A DNA stretch of 39,046 bases from Pseudomonas psychrophila HA-4 (lineage in GTDB: Bacteria > Pseudomonadota > Gammaproteobacteria > Pseudomonadales > Pseudomonadaceae), in contig NZ_ALJC01000122.1 of NCBI RefSeq assembly GCF_000282975.1, positions 1 to 39,046 on the forward strand. Direction: 5' to 3'. Under the pieces are notes generated by a model, which saw nothing but the letters and a program-made list of their open reading frames with translations, did no database searches and had not been told where the DNA came from. The translations under genes were made by a program, and so were the position numbers. This document shows positions 8,175 to 16,784 of this stretch, piece by piece. Positions within the stretch are counted from its first letter, which is position 1. Each line of letters starts with the position of its first letter.

Positions 8175-9278
8175 TCAATCGCGGAGGTTATTTTGAGCTG
8201 AAGCTCCGGTACCTACGATACTCGCAGATGGCACTAACTGGCTGATCAGGCGATTCCAGCGGGTGACGTTTGCAGGGCCCACGTACACAATATCTTGGGG
8301 ATTTAGCTCAAATTGGCTGGCTACCGCAAATGCCGTAGGCGACTTTGCATCCAACTGAAATACCTTGGTTGGTTGAGTCGCCATATTTTCTGCGCCGCGA
8401 ATTACATACAACGCATTACCGTTGGAGGTGGTTTGGTTTAGTCCGCCGACAGAACCAATGACATCCGCGAGGTTCATATTTTTTGTTTTAAATTTGAGCG
8501 CTTGAGGTGTAACGATTTCCCCCATGACATAGATTTTTTTGCGGTCATTGTACGGGACGTATAAAAGGTCACCATCTTTCAAAAAGACGCTTTGCAATTG
8601 AGATCCCTTGTAATTAAGTGCATCTATATCTAAGCGATACTCTCGACCATCGCGGGTCAGCGTTAGTCCCGCCAAGTCTGCGTTTATAGGATCAATTTCT
8701 GCTATTCCTAAGGCTTCTATTATATTCAGTGGTGAGCTTGTAATGGCTTGCGGACCACTTTTAACCAGTGCGCCTGAAAGAATTGCTTTTTTACTTGCAA
8801 ATCGTAAAACGCTTAAATCAACTTGTGGGCTGTCAATGTATTGTGTCAGTCGTTGAGCAATTATTGAGCGTAGCTCCTCGATGCTTTTACCCGCTGCCTC
8901 AAGTTTACCTATATATGGGTAAAAAATTGTTCCATCTGGCCGTACCAAACGGCCGTTAGCGTCAATCTGTTGTTGTGCGCCAGAGGGCGCAGTCAGTTCA
9001 GGGTGATCCCATACTGTTATGTACAACACATCGTTGGCGCCGATTCTGTAATCTTCTGGCTTAAATGCCAGCAATTCTGCTGGCACTGAGCTTGAGACGT
9101 GTGTCGCCGCGTTTTGCGCAATCAGCTTGGGGGTTATTGGAATCAACTCGACCCGACTGCTTTCTGGAGAGCCTTCTTTGCCGATATCACTGGTATCCAG
9201 GTATTGACCGGGCGCAAACATACAACCTTGCAGGGCTAGCCCTGCAAGTACCGCGAGCGACAAACTACGAATCATCAT
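8175..9278 (-). CDS. wza: Polysaccharide export outer-membrane lipoprotein (Wza/GfcE)
   Basis: This is the outer-membrane channel through which polymer leaves the cell, working with Wzc. The lipobox is LQGC (Cys 19 from the chosen start), followed by the poly-export domain opening YRIGANDVLYITVWDHPELT and two SLBB-type domains, ending near residue 367; E. coli Wza has 379 residues. ATG 9278 puts the signal peptide in normal form; an upstream GTG at 9302 would add eight residues. The gene lies between yjbE and yjbF, an arrangement different from E. coli gfcABCDE, where the wza homologue follows gfcD. Confidence 0.9.
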   Translation of the reverse strand: MMIRSLSLAVLAGLALQGCMFAPGQYLDTSDIGKEGSPESSRVELIPITPKLIAQNAATHVSSSVPAELLAFKPEDYRIGANDVLYITVWDHPELTAPSGAQQQIDANGRLVRPDGTIFYPYIGKLEAAGKSIEELRSIIAQRLTQYIDSPQVDLSVLRFASKKAILSGALVKSGPQAITSSPLNIIEALGIAEIDPINADLAGLTLTRDGREYRLDIDALNYKGSQLQSVFLKDGDLLYVPYNDRKKIYVMGEIVTPQALKFKTKNMNLADVIGSVGGLNQTTSNGNALYVIRGAENMATQPTKVFQLDAKSPTAFAVASQFELNPQDIVYVGPANVTRWNRLISQLVPSASIVGTGASAQNNLRD

Positions 9279-9361
9279 TGAGGACACTTGTAAGAGATAC
9301 ACATCATAATCAAATGCCTGGAAAGCTCCAGGTGGTTTAGTCCTTTCGACCTGGTTAAGCC

Positions 9362-9667
9362 TTAACGCGTTGTACCTGTAGTACCTGTAGTGCCAGTGGT
9401 ACCGCCACCATTGTCGCTACCCCCGCCCCCGCCCTCGCCAGAAGCAGCTGCTGCTGCGACACCAGCGGCAACTGCAACGCCCACCCCCACGGCAGTAGCA
9501 GTGCTCACTCCACCGACAACGCCAGTTGCAGTTGTCAAAGATGATCCAGACGCAGATCCTGAGGCAGCAGTTCCATTAGCGGGTTTTGACGTCGATGTAG
9601 GGGCCTCGGCGGCTAGCACAGAGGTGCTCAAGGCCAGAGTGAGTGCAGAAATGAGGAGCTTATTCAT
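9362..9667 (-). CDS. yjbE: YjbE/GfcA-like small secreted Ala/Gly/Thr-rich protein
   Basis: The 101-residue product has a clear signal peptide (MNKLLISALTLALSTSVLA), a low-complexity body rich in Ala, Ser, Val and Gly, a Gly-rich segment and a TGT-repeat tail. E. coli YjbE is built the same way: signal peptide, VGVALAA-like stretch, Gly segment, poly-Thr tail. Its function is unknown; in E. coli it is the first gene of yjbEFGH, as it is here of the export block. The ATG has AAGGA eight bases upstream. A motif copy and an AlgU-like promoter precede it. The tail is coded by 9-bp tandem repeats. Confidence 0.8.
   Translation of the reverse strand: MNKLLISALTLALSTSVLAAEAPTSTSKPANGTAASGSASGSSLTTATGVVGGVSTATAVGVGVAVAAGVAAAAASGEGGGGGSDNGGGTTGTTGTTGTTR
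9372..9407. repeat. 9-bp tandem repeat inside yjbE
   Basis: Two perfect GTACCTGTA units (372-380 and 381-389 of the 9 kb block) are followed by two degenerate ones, GTGCCAGTG and GTACCGCCA. On the coding strand they give the Thr-Gly-Thr tail. Unit length is a multiple of three, so copy changes would alter only tail length. Confidence 0.7.
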
Positions 9668-9806
9668 TGGAAAAATCCTTTTGATAAATAGTCTGTATTG
9701 ATACTTTATGTTTTTGCATAATGTCGGCCAAAGCATTCTGTGTAAAGGGTGTTTATCCTTGACGCTTAAGTGATTCTTTACAGGTATTTTATTGCACAAT
9801 ATTCGC

Positions 9807-9833
9807 TAAGAATACCCGCGCTGATCGAAGTTC
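9807..9833 (-). promoter_or_regulatory. Candidate AlgU (RpoE-type) promoter of yjbE
   Basis: In gene direction the sequence is GAACTT, 16 bases, TCTTA. The known AlgU/sigma-22 consensus is GAACTT-N16/17-TCTGA, so the -35 box is perfect and the -10 box differs at one base. It lies about 140 bp upstream of the yjbE start, and the shared motif ends five bases from the -35 box, the usual position of an activator. Confidence 0.6.
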
Positions 9834-9837
9834 GTTG

Positions 9838-9855
9838 CTGACTTTTTATAACATT
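9838..9855 (-). promoter_or_regulatory. Shared locus motif, copy ahead of yjbE
   Basis: The plus strand reads CTGAC-TTTTT-ATAAC-ATT. It sits between the AlgU-like promoter (9807-9833) and a perfect inverted repeat TCATGGC-TT-GCCATGA (9855-9870). The manC stop is 100 bp further upstream, so this gap of about 290 bp separates the sugar-synthesis genes from the export block. Confidence 0.65.
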
Positions 9856-9956
9856 CATGGCTTGCCATGAGTTTTACGCACTCATCACACGCAGGGATTT
9901 CTAAAAGCTTATCGTGTTAAGGTCTTATACCGTCTTTGTTTATATGATATGACAGC

Positions 9957-11375
9957 TTATGTACGACCGTATTTGTCTTCAAATCGAACGATATCATCCT
10001 CACCCAGATAAGAGCCTGATTGCACTTCTATCAGCTCCAGTGGGATTACCCCCGGATTTTCCAGCGCATGGATCTGACCGATCGGAATGTAGGTGGACTC
10101 GTTCTCGCATACGAGGTAAGTCTGCTCACCATTCGTCACCTTAGCCGTACCGCTCACTACTATCCAGTGCTCGGCACGATGGTGATGCATCTGTACCGAC
10201 AGCTTAGCTCCGGGCTTAACTGTGATGCGTTTAACCTGATAGCGATGACCGTTATCGACCGAGTCGTACACACCCCATGGGCGGTACACCTCACGGTGGT
10301 TGATATGTTCGCTACGTGATCCATTTTTCAATTGCTCAACGATCTTTTTCACATCTTGCACATGATCCTTGTGCGCAACCAGCACGGCATCTTTGGTTTC
10401 AACAATCACCAGATCATCTACACCGACTGTTGCGACCAAGCGGCTGTCGGCATGTACGTAAGTGTTGCGCGATTGTTGGTCGAGCACGTCACCCTTGAAC
10501 ACATTGCCTTGTTCGTCTTTAGCGCTCACATCCCACAAAGCTGTCCAGGAGCCAATGTCACTCCAGCCCGCATCCAGCGGCACCATCACCGCGTCGGCAG
10601 TTTTCTCCATGACGGCATAGTCCACTGAGTCGTCCGGGCAAGCAGCAAAGACCGCTTCGTCAACACGAGTGAAGTGCATGTCTTGCGTGCCACCAGCGAG
10701 TGCCTGGCGGCAGGCAGCAAGAATATCGGGACGATAAAGCTCAAGTTCCTGCAGATAGCGACTGGCGCGGAACATAAACATACCGCTGTTCCAGAAATAA
10801 CTGCCACTGGCCAGATATTCCTGTGCGGTCACTAGATCAGGCTTTTCTACAAAGCGAGTTACCTTGAACCCACCAATACCTGCGTCTACACCTTGCTCGA
10901 TGTAGCCATAACCCGTTTCAGCATGGGTTGGAACAATACCGAAGGTCACAAGCTTGCCGTCTTGCGCTAGAGGTAGAGCATTTTGGATGCTGGCTTGAAA
11001 CGCGGCAATGTCCTGGATCAAATGATCCGCTGCCAGTACTAGCAGAATCGGATCCTCTGTTTCACTGCATGTTTCTAGAGCGCTCAAAGCTGCCAACGCA
11101 ATCGCTGGTGCGGTATTGCGGCCAACCGGCTCGAGTAGAATATTTGCTTTTTCGAGCCCGAGCAGGCGTAGTTGCTCAGCTGCGAGAAAGCGGTGTTGCT
11201 CGTTGCAGATCAGCTGCGGCAATGCCGCACCCAAGCCATCAAGGCGCTGAAGGGTGGCTTGCAGCATTGAAAAGTTGGCATCGGCCAAAGGCAGAAATTG
11301 CTTGGGGTTGAGCTGGCGCGACAACGGCCACAAACGAGAGCCTGAGCCGCCGGCCATAATGATAGGTAAGAGCAT
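9957..11375 (-). CDS. manC: Bifunctional mannose-1-P guanylyltransferase / mannose-6-P isomerase
   Basis: The enzyme makes GDP-mannose (and may isomerise fructose-6-P to mannose-6-P), the precursor for GDP-fucose made by Gmd and Fcl. The N-terminal nucleotidyltransferase domain has MAGGSGSRLWPLSR and NPKQFLPL; the C-terminal cupin isomerase domain has RPWGVYDSV, QMHHHRAEHWIVVSGTA and YIPIGQIHALENPG. The length of about 472 fits ManC/AlgA. I prefer ATG 11375 over the ATG at 11384 because AGGA lies eight bases ahead of it. Phosphomannomutase is absent from the window and must come from elsewhere. Confidence 0.92.
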   Translation of the reverse strand: MLLPIIMAGGSGSRLWPLSRQLNPKQFLPLADANFSMLQATLQRLDGLGAALPQLICNEQHRFLAAEQLRLLGLEKANILLEPVGRNTAPAIALAALSALETCSETEDPILLVLAADHLIQDIAAFQASIQNALPLAQDGKLVTFGIVPTHAETGYGYIEQGVDAGIGGFKVTRFVEKPDLVTAQEYLASGSYFWNSGMFMFRASRYLQELELYRPDILAACRQALAGGTQDMHFTRVDEAVFAACPDDSVDYAVMEKTADAVMVPLDAGWSDIGSWTALWDVSAKDEQGNVFKGDVLDQQSRNTYVHADSRLVATVGVDDLVIVETKDAVLVAHKDHVQDVKKIVEQLKNGSRSEHINHREVYRPWGVYDSVDNGHRYQVKRITVKPGAKLSVQMHHHRAEHWIVVSGTAKVTNGEQTYLVCENESTYIPIGQIHALENPGVIPLELIEVQSGSYLGEDDIVRFEDKYGRT

Positions 11376-11404
11376 GTTCAACATCCTGTGTATGCGTCGA
11401 AGAG

Positions 11405-11875
11405 TTAGCGCAGTGCTGCGAGATAGGCACGCGTATTGGCGTGCACGTGCTCATGCGTTTGCATCTCGATCAAGGGCCACCAGTGGTAGTCCCCATGCTG
11501 GGCGTGGGGCAGTTGCAATTCTTGGCCTTCAGCCAGAACTAACTGATAGGCCAGTACGACATAGTGGGTGTCCGGTGCTTGCGCGTCGGCACCAAATACG
11601 CTGTCGGCATAAAAGTGTTCATAGACCCCCAACAAACGTGCGTCACTGCGGTGCAACACTTGGCCCAGTTCCTCTTGGGTCAGGCGTTTGAAGGCGCTGT
11701 CCAGGGTTTCATTTTTTAAAATACGCCCGCCAGGTACAAACCAGCTGCCTTTGGCAGGCCGATTAAGGCGCTGCCCCAACAGGCATTCGCCCTTGGCGTT
11801 CAGTACAACCAGATCGATTGACACCAAGGGTGTCGACGCGACAACGCTGCGAAATAGGTCATTACTGAGCCACAT
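11405..11875 (-). CDS. gmm: GDP-mannose mannosyl hydrolase (Nudix, WcaH/NudD type)
   Basis: The 156-residue protein belongs to the Nudix variant that hydrolyses GDP-mannose or GDP-glucose to GDP and sugar. It shows SIDLVVLNAKGECLLGQR, GSWFVPGGRI and the shortened Nudix box GRILKNETLDSAFKRLTQEELG, and it matches E. coli WcaH in length and in its position beside wcaI, fcl and gmd. It may tune the GDP-mannose pool for fucose synthesis. It follows the wcaI-like gene after 3 bp. Confidence 0.88.
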   Translation of the reverse strand: MWLSNDLFRSVVASTPLVSIDLVVLNAKGECLLGQRLNRPAKGSWFVPGGRILKNETLDSAFKRLTQEELGQVLHRSDARLLGVYEHFYADSVFGADAQAPDTHYVVLAYQLVLAEGQELQLPHAQHGDYHWWPLIEMQTHEHVHANTRAYLAALR

Positions 11876-11878
11876 AGT

Positions 11879-13087
11879 TCAGATCTCGGCTAAAAAACGC
11901 GTCAGGATTTGGTCTTTGTCCAGAAACTCACAGGCGTAGTCGCTGGCGATGGCATTGGTCATCGGCATTGCTAATACGCGCTCTATACCGGCAACCAAGG
12001 CCTCAACCGACTCCGGCTCCACCAATGTTGCGATTCCAGGGTATTCAGTGCAGAGCACGCCGAGGCTGGTATCGGGATCGGCGGTAATCAAAGCATTACC
12101 CCCTACTGCAAGAATATTGGTGAGCTTGGAGGGCAACACGGCATCTGCTGCTCCGCGCTTTTGTATTACCAGATGGCAATCCGCCGATGCCAGCAACGCT
12201 GGCAGGTCGGCGTAAGGTTGTAGCGGCGCAAACACCACGTTGGTTAAGTTGCGCTGCAGGCAAAGCTCTAACAAACGCGCCTTGCCTGCACCTTCGCCCA
12301 CCATTACAAATACCAACTCAGTGCGATCAGCCAAGCGCTCGGCGGCTTCAATCACACATTCGAGCCCTTGCTTCTCTCCAATGTTGCCGGAGTAGAGCAA
12401 TACCCGTTTGTCCGGATCCACGCCAAGCCTGCGTAACAAATCAGCATTACGCGGCACATTCTTGAACCGAGCCGTTTCTGACCAATTGGGAAAAAACCGT
12501 AACTGATCGTTGGCAACACCCTTTTGTTCCGCTCGACGTAACATGCCACTGGAAATCGTTGAAACTCGGTCGAAACTGCGTAGCACCGCCCGCTCAACCG
12601 CAAACGCCCAACGTTTAAGCCGTTCACCTTTGGCGATGGACAGCCCGAACAAGGCATCCACTTCATAATCCTGCACATGCAGCACCGATTTGGCTCTCGT
12701 AAGCTTGGCCAGCGCTAGTGCCTGTGGTGCACAAAACAGCGTGGGCACGACCAAGATCACCAGTTCGGGCTTCCAACGCAATTGTGCCAACAGAGCAAAT
12801 GCGGACGACAGGGAAAAACTTGCTAAATGCAGCAAGCGTTTAACTGCTGTTGGTCGCGCAGGAACATATAGCGGGCAGCGAATAACGGTTACGCCAGCCT
12901 CCTGGCGTTTATTGAAACGCCAGGCGCTGAAACCTTGCCATACCTTCCAGTCCGGGTAATAAGGCGGGGCCGTCACGACCCGTACCTCATGCCCCTGAGT
13001 GGCTAGCCAGGTTGCCATTTCACCGCTGTACTTGCCTATTCCGGTCAGCTCTGGGCTGTAGTTAATGCCGTAGAGCAGGATTTTCAT
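11879..13087 (-). CDS. wcaI: WcaI-like glycosyltransferase (GT4)
   Basis: The 402-residue protein has the two-Rossmann GT-B plan. The N-terminus MKILLYGINYSPELTGIGKYSGEMA and PPYYPDWKVW are typical of WcaI; the donor domain carries LLYSGNIGEKQGLECVIEAA and ends near VLPSKLTNILAVGGNALI. In E. coli colanic acid synthesis WcaI is reported to add the first fucose to the lipid-linked glucose, which fits with gmd and fcl next door. Its start overlaps the fcl stop by one base. Confidence 0.85.
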   Translation of the reverse strand: MKILLYGINYSPELTGIGKYSGEMATWLATQGHEVRVVTAPPYYPDWKVWQGFSAWRFNKRQEAGVTVIRCPLYVPARPTAVKRLLHLASFSLSSAFALLAQLRWKPELVILVVPTLFCAPQALALAKLTRAKSVLHVQDYEVDALFGLSIAKGERLKRWAFAVERAVLRSFDRVSTISSGMLRRAEQKGVANDQLRFFPNWSETARFKNVPRNADLLRRLGVDPDKRVLLYSGNIGEKQGLECVIEAAERLADRTELVFVMVGEGAGKARLLELCLQRNLTNVVFAPLQPYADLPALLASADCHLVIQKRGAADAVLPSKLTNILAVGGNALITADPDTSLGVLCTEYPGIATLVEPESVEALVAGIERVLAMPMTNAIASDYACEFLDKDQILTRFLAEI

Positions 13088-14064
13088 CAGTGTGTCCGCG
13101 CCTGTTGCACGTTATTGACATACCAGTCATAGGCGTCTTTCAGGCCGTCTTCCAAATCGATACTGGCTTGCCAGCCCAATGACTTCAGACGTGACACATC
13201 CATCAGTTTGCGCGGCGCGCCATCCGGTTTACTAGTATCGAAGGTCAACTTGCCAGAGAAACCAGTGACTGTCGCAATGGTTTTCGCCAGTTCGCCAATC
13301 GTGCAGTCAACGCCTGTACCCACATTGATGTGAGAGAGCATTGGCTGGGTGTTGGCCCGGTAAGTTTCGTCATCCAGTTCCATCACATGCACGCTTGCGG
13401 CAGCCATGTCATCGACATGCAGAAACTCGCGCATAGGCGTCCCAGTCCCCCAGATGACCATCTCTTCGTCACCACGCTCAACCGCTTCATGAAAGCGGCG
13501 GAGCAGGGCAGGGATTACATGACTGTTTTGCGGGTGATAGTTGTCGTGCGGGCCGTATAAATTGGTCGGCATCACGCTGCGATAGTCACGACCGTGTTGG
13601 CGGTTGTAGCTTTCGCACAACTTGATCCCTGCGATCTTGGCAATAGCATAGGGCTCATTGGTTGGCTCCAATACTCCCGTAAGCAAAGCATCTTCACGCA
13701 TTGGCTGTTCAGCGTGCTTCGGGTAAATGCAGGATGAGCCGAGGAACAGCAGCTTCTGTAAGTCGTACTGATGCGCGGCCTGAATAATATTGGCCTGGAT
13801 CATCAAGTTGTTGTAGATGAAATCTGCGGGGTACGTGTTATTGGCCTGAATGCCGCCAACCTTTGCCGCTGCTAGATACACTTGATCGATCTGCTGTTCT
13901 TTGAAAAAAGTCTGCACCGCTTGCTGGTCGAGCAAGTTCAGCGTGTCACGACCGGCGGTGAGAATACGGCTGTACCCCAGCGCCTGCAAACGGCGGACAA
14001 TCGCGGACCCGACCATGCCGCGATGGCCGGCAACAAAGATGTTTTGATTCAGATCACGCGCCAT
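13087..14064 (-). CDS. fcl: GDP-L-fucose synthase
   Basis: This 325-residue short-chain dehydrogenase-type enzyme epimerises and reduces GDP-4-keto-6-deoxymannose to GDP-L-fucose with NADPH. The Rossmann motif VAGHRGMVGSAIVRRL, the catalytic YAIAKIAGIKLCESYNRQ (YxxxK) and NLYGPHDNYHPQNSHVIPAL are all present, and the length matches E. coli Fcl (321). It starts two bases after the gmd stop, so the two steps of fucose synthesis are coupled. Confidence 0.93.
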   Translation of the reverse strand: MARDLNQNIFVAGHRGMVGSAIVRRLQALGYSRILTAGRDTLNLLDQQAVQTFFKEQQIDQVYLAAAKVGGIQANNTYPADFIYNNLMIQANIIQAAHQYDLQKLLFLGSSCIYPKHAEQPMREDALLTGVLEPTNEPYAIAKIAGIKLCESYNRQHGRDYRSVMPTNLYGPHDNYHPQNSHVIPALLRRFHEAVERGDEEMVIWGTGTPMREFLHVDDMAAASVHVMELDDETYRANTQPMLSHINVGTGVDCTIGELAKTIATVTGFSGKLTFDTSKPDGAPRKLMDVSRLKSLGWQASIDLEDGLKDAYDWYVNNVQQARTH

Positions 14065-14066
14065 GC

Positions 14067-15188
14067 TTAGTTCTCCACGGCAACCGGCAGGTCGTGCCCG
14101 TGTTGCTTGAGCAGGGCATGACGCTGCGCGATCTTCAGGTCCTCGCGGACCATTTCAGCGCACATTTCTTGTACGGTGATTTCCGGAACCCAGCCCAGCT
14201 TCTGTTTGGCTTTGGTCGGGTCTCCGAGCAATGTTTCAACCTCAGCTGGACGGAAGTAGCGTGGGTCGACCTTGACCACTACATCGCCGACTTTGAGTGC
14301 TGGAGCTTTGTCGCCTTCAATGCTCACGACAATCGCCTGCTCATTCACGCCTTCACCTTCGAACTGCAGGGTGATGCCCAACTCAGCGGCGGACCAGCGA
14401 ACGAACTCACGTACCGAATATTGCACGCCGGTAGCAATCACAAAGTCTTCGGCCACATCTTGCTGCAGCATCATCCACTGCATACGCACGTAGTCTTTGG
14501 CATGCCCCCAGTCACGTAAAGCACCCATGTTGCCGAGGAATAGGCATTGCTCCAAGCCTTGGCCGATATTGGCCAGCGCACGCGTGATCTTGCGGGTAAC
14601 AAAAGTTTCACCACGGCGCGGAGATTCGTGGTTGAACAAAATTCCGTTGCAGGCATACATGCCATAGGCTTCGCGGTAGTTAACAGTGATCCAGTAGGCA
14701 TACATCTTCGCAACGGCATAGGGCGAGCGCGGGTAGAAAGGCGTTGTTTCTTTCTGGGGCGTTTCCTGCACCAGACCGTACAGCTCAGAGGTCGATGCCT
14801 GATAGAAGCGGGTTTTCTTTTCCAGACCCAGCAGGCGAATGGCCTCGAGGATACGCAGAGTGCCCATGGCGTCTACATCGGCGGTGTATTCCGGCGACTC
14901 AAAACTTACGGCCACATGCGACTGAGCGCCCAGGTTGTAGACCTCATCCGGTTGTACTTCCTGGATGATGCGGGTCAAATTAGATGAGTCGCTCAAGTCG
15001 CCATAATGCAGTACGAAGTTACGGTTATCAATGTGTGGATCTTGGTAGATATGATCCACACGCTGAGTGTTGAAAGAAGAAGCGCGGCGTTTAATGCCAT
15101 GTACTTCATAACCTTTTTCCAGCAGTAACTCGGCAAGGTAGGAACCGTCTTGGCCGGTAATACCTGTAATTAGGGCGCGCTTTTTCAT
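14067..15188 (-). CDS. gmd: GDP-mannose 4,6-dehydratase
   Basis: The enzyme converts GDP-mannose to GDP-4-keto-6-deoxymannose. The 373 residues equal the E. coli length. GITGQDGSYLAELLLEKGY (NAD(P) fold), STSELYG, YPRSPYAVAKMYAYW (YxxxK) and NHESPRRGETFVTRKI are intact. The ATG has AAAGGAAG five bases ahead. A 70-bp gap separates it from the upstream GT2 gene; it holds a weak ACCGAA/TTCGGT stem but no clear promoter. Confidence 0.94.
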   Translation of the reverse strand: MKKRALITGITGQDGSYLAELLLEKGYEVHGIKRRASSFNTQRVDHIYQDPHIDNRNFVLHYGDLSDSSNLTRIIQEVQPDEVYNLGAQSHVAVSFESPEYTADVDAMGTLRILEAIRLLGLEKKTRFYQASTSELYGLVQETPQKETTPFYPRSPYAVAKMYAYWITVNYREAYGMYACNGILFNHESPRRGETFVTRKITRALANIGQGLEQCLFLGNMGALRDWGHAKDYVRMQWMMLQQDVAEDFVIATGVQYSVREFVRWSAAELGITLQFEGEGVNEQAIVVSIEGDKAPALKVGDVVVKVDPRYFRPAEVETLLGDPTKAKQKLGWVPEITVQEMCAEMVREDLKIAQRHALLKQHGHDLPVAVEN

Positions 15189-15258
15189 ATAAACTTCCTT
15201 TGTGTTGTATTTTTTGAATTTGAAACTACCGAAAAAATGATTCGGTCCTAGAGTTTAT

Positions 15259-16221
15259 TTATTTGGGCTGGTCTGGTGTAGGCTTAAGTGTGTAACCAGT
15301 AAGGAGAGAAAGCTCCTCAGAAATCATATCTTTGTCATTCAGGTGAGACAAGGCTCGCTCCAGTTCTAATACCTTTGAACCGACTAGGAAGCGATACCAA
15401 TACCCCTGGAGAAAATGATAAACCAATCCTGAACGCCCATCGAGAAAGCCAAGCTGAAAGATGTAGCGCCATAAGAAATAAAGTGGTGCGCTGACAGTAA
15501 AAGGTATGTGGTTATAAATGTGTTCTTTTATAAAGAATTTGGCTGCTGTCTGCAGTGATGTACTTTCTTTTGTGACTGAGTGATCGCGAGGAAAAAAGTT
15601 CATGCGTTGATTCAGTATTTCAATAGCTTCGCGCGTCGCATATTTATTATGTTTATCAGTAAAGAAAGTCAGGTTGTTAAGGTTGTGATCAGCAAAGCCA
15701 CCCTCAAAAGTTACAGATTTCCCACCAAAAATAACAATATGCTCATCCATCCATCGATTTTCCATACGGCCATAGCCTTTACGCCATATGCGCAGCATTA
15801 CCAATGGGTATCGACCGCCGTGTTTCACCCAGCGACCCATAAAGATATGTTTTCTTTTTAGGTTGATGCCGACAACATCTGAAGGAAGATCCGGAATTTT
15901 TTCCGCTATTTCAATTGCAAGGTCTGACTCAATTATCTCGTCTGCATCCAGTCGCAGAATCCAGTTGCCACTAATCTGTGCGTTATCCAGTGCCCACTGA
16001 AATTGTTTTGCCTGATTGACAAATTTATTTTGTAATACTGTTGCACCATGTGCTCGCGCAATATCTAGCGTTCGATCAGTAGAAAAAGAGTCAATGACGA
16101 ACACCTCTTTTGAAAAGTCAGCAACTGAACGTAAGGCTCGTTCAAGATGCAGTTCTTCATTGAATGTCAAAATGATGGTTGAGAGTCCGATTTTTTCTTT
16201 GTGCCTCGATAAATCGGTCAT
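15259..16221 (-). CDS. Family 2 glycosyltransferase
   Basis: The 320-residue protein has a GT-A domain: STIILTFNEELHLERALRSV at the N-terminus, FVIDSFSTDRTLDIARAHGA, and the metal-binding WILRLDADEIIE (DxD). C-terminal segments around FLWRYIFQLGFLDGRSGLVYHFLQ resemble the hydrophobic tail of the WaaE/KdtX-like and WcaA-like group. It would add one sugar to the lipid-linked repeat at the inner-membrane face; donor unknown. It overlaps the acetyltransferase gene by 4 bp (ATGA). Confidence 0.85.
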   Translation of the reverse strand: MTDLSRHKEKIGLSTIILTFNEELHLERALRSVADFSKEVFVIDSFSTDRTLDIARAHGATVLQNKFVNQAKQFQWALDNAQISGNWILRLDADEIIESDLAIEIAEKIPDLPSDVVGINLKRKHIFMGRWVKHGGRYPLVMLRIWRKGYGRMENRWMDEHIVIFGGKSVTFEGGFADHNLNNLTFFTDKHNKYATREAIEILNQRMNFFPRDHSVTKESTSLQTAAKFFIKEHIYNHIPFTVSAPLYFLWRYIFQLGFLDGRSGLVYHFLQGYWYRFLVGSKVLELERALSHLNDKDMISEELSLLTGYTLKPTPDQPK

Positions 16222-16784
16222 CGTTTATTCCTTGTGCGCTGACTAATCTGTTTGGCAGGATGCCCAGCATAAACAGTCCAAGGATCTGCGATAGACTTAA
16301 TGACAAGTGATCGTGCCCCAATAACAACTCCATCAGGAATACTAACGCCTAATGAAACGAAAGCCTCGGCGCAGATCCATACATGCTCTCCCAGAACAAT
16401 TGGCTTTGCGTACAACTGAAAATTTGAACTGTTGTAGTCGTGCGATCCTCCGCAGAGGTGGGCACCTTGAGAGATGACACTGTAACTGCCTATACGGATG
16501 AGATCCATGTTGTAGATAGTTACACCATCGGCGATGCCAACGTGATCTCCAACCTCTAAGTTCCAAGGAGCCCAAATTTTTGCGCCTGGATAAACATGCA
16601 CACCTTTTCCTAACTTGGCGCCAAATAGTTTTAAAATAGTCGCTCGCCAAATATGAAAAGGGCGAGGACTAATTTTGAAAAAGAAAAGATAAACCCAGTT
16701 CCACAGTTGACGACGCATTCTGTGACTTAGAGAAAAAGACGCAGCTGTATAAGAATCATTTCCTTGGATTATCATTTTGGCCAC
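16218..16784 (-). CDS. wcaF: WcaF-like O-acetyltransferase
   Basis: The 188-residue protein is a left-handed beta-helix acyltransferase. It matches the WcaF pattern: RPFHIWRATILKLFGAKLGKGVHVYPGAKI, WAPWNLEVGDHVGIADGVTIYNM, SVISQGAHLCGGSHDY (active-site His) and VVIGARSLVIKSI. WcaF acetylates a fucose in colanic acid, so a fucose here is the likely acceptor. The start is GTG 16784 or ATG 16775. It overlaps the preceding acyltransferase stop by one base. Confidence 0.83.
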   Translation of the reverse strand: MAKMIIQGNDSYTAASFSLSHRMRRQLWNWVYLFFFKISPRPFHIWRATILKLFGAKLGKGVHVYPGAKIWAPWNLEVGDHVGIADGVTIYNMDLIRIGSYSVISQGAHLCGGSHDYNSSNFQLYAKPIVLGEHVWICAEAFVSLGVSIPDGVVIGARSLVIKSIADPWTVYAGHPAKQISQRTRNKR

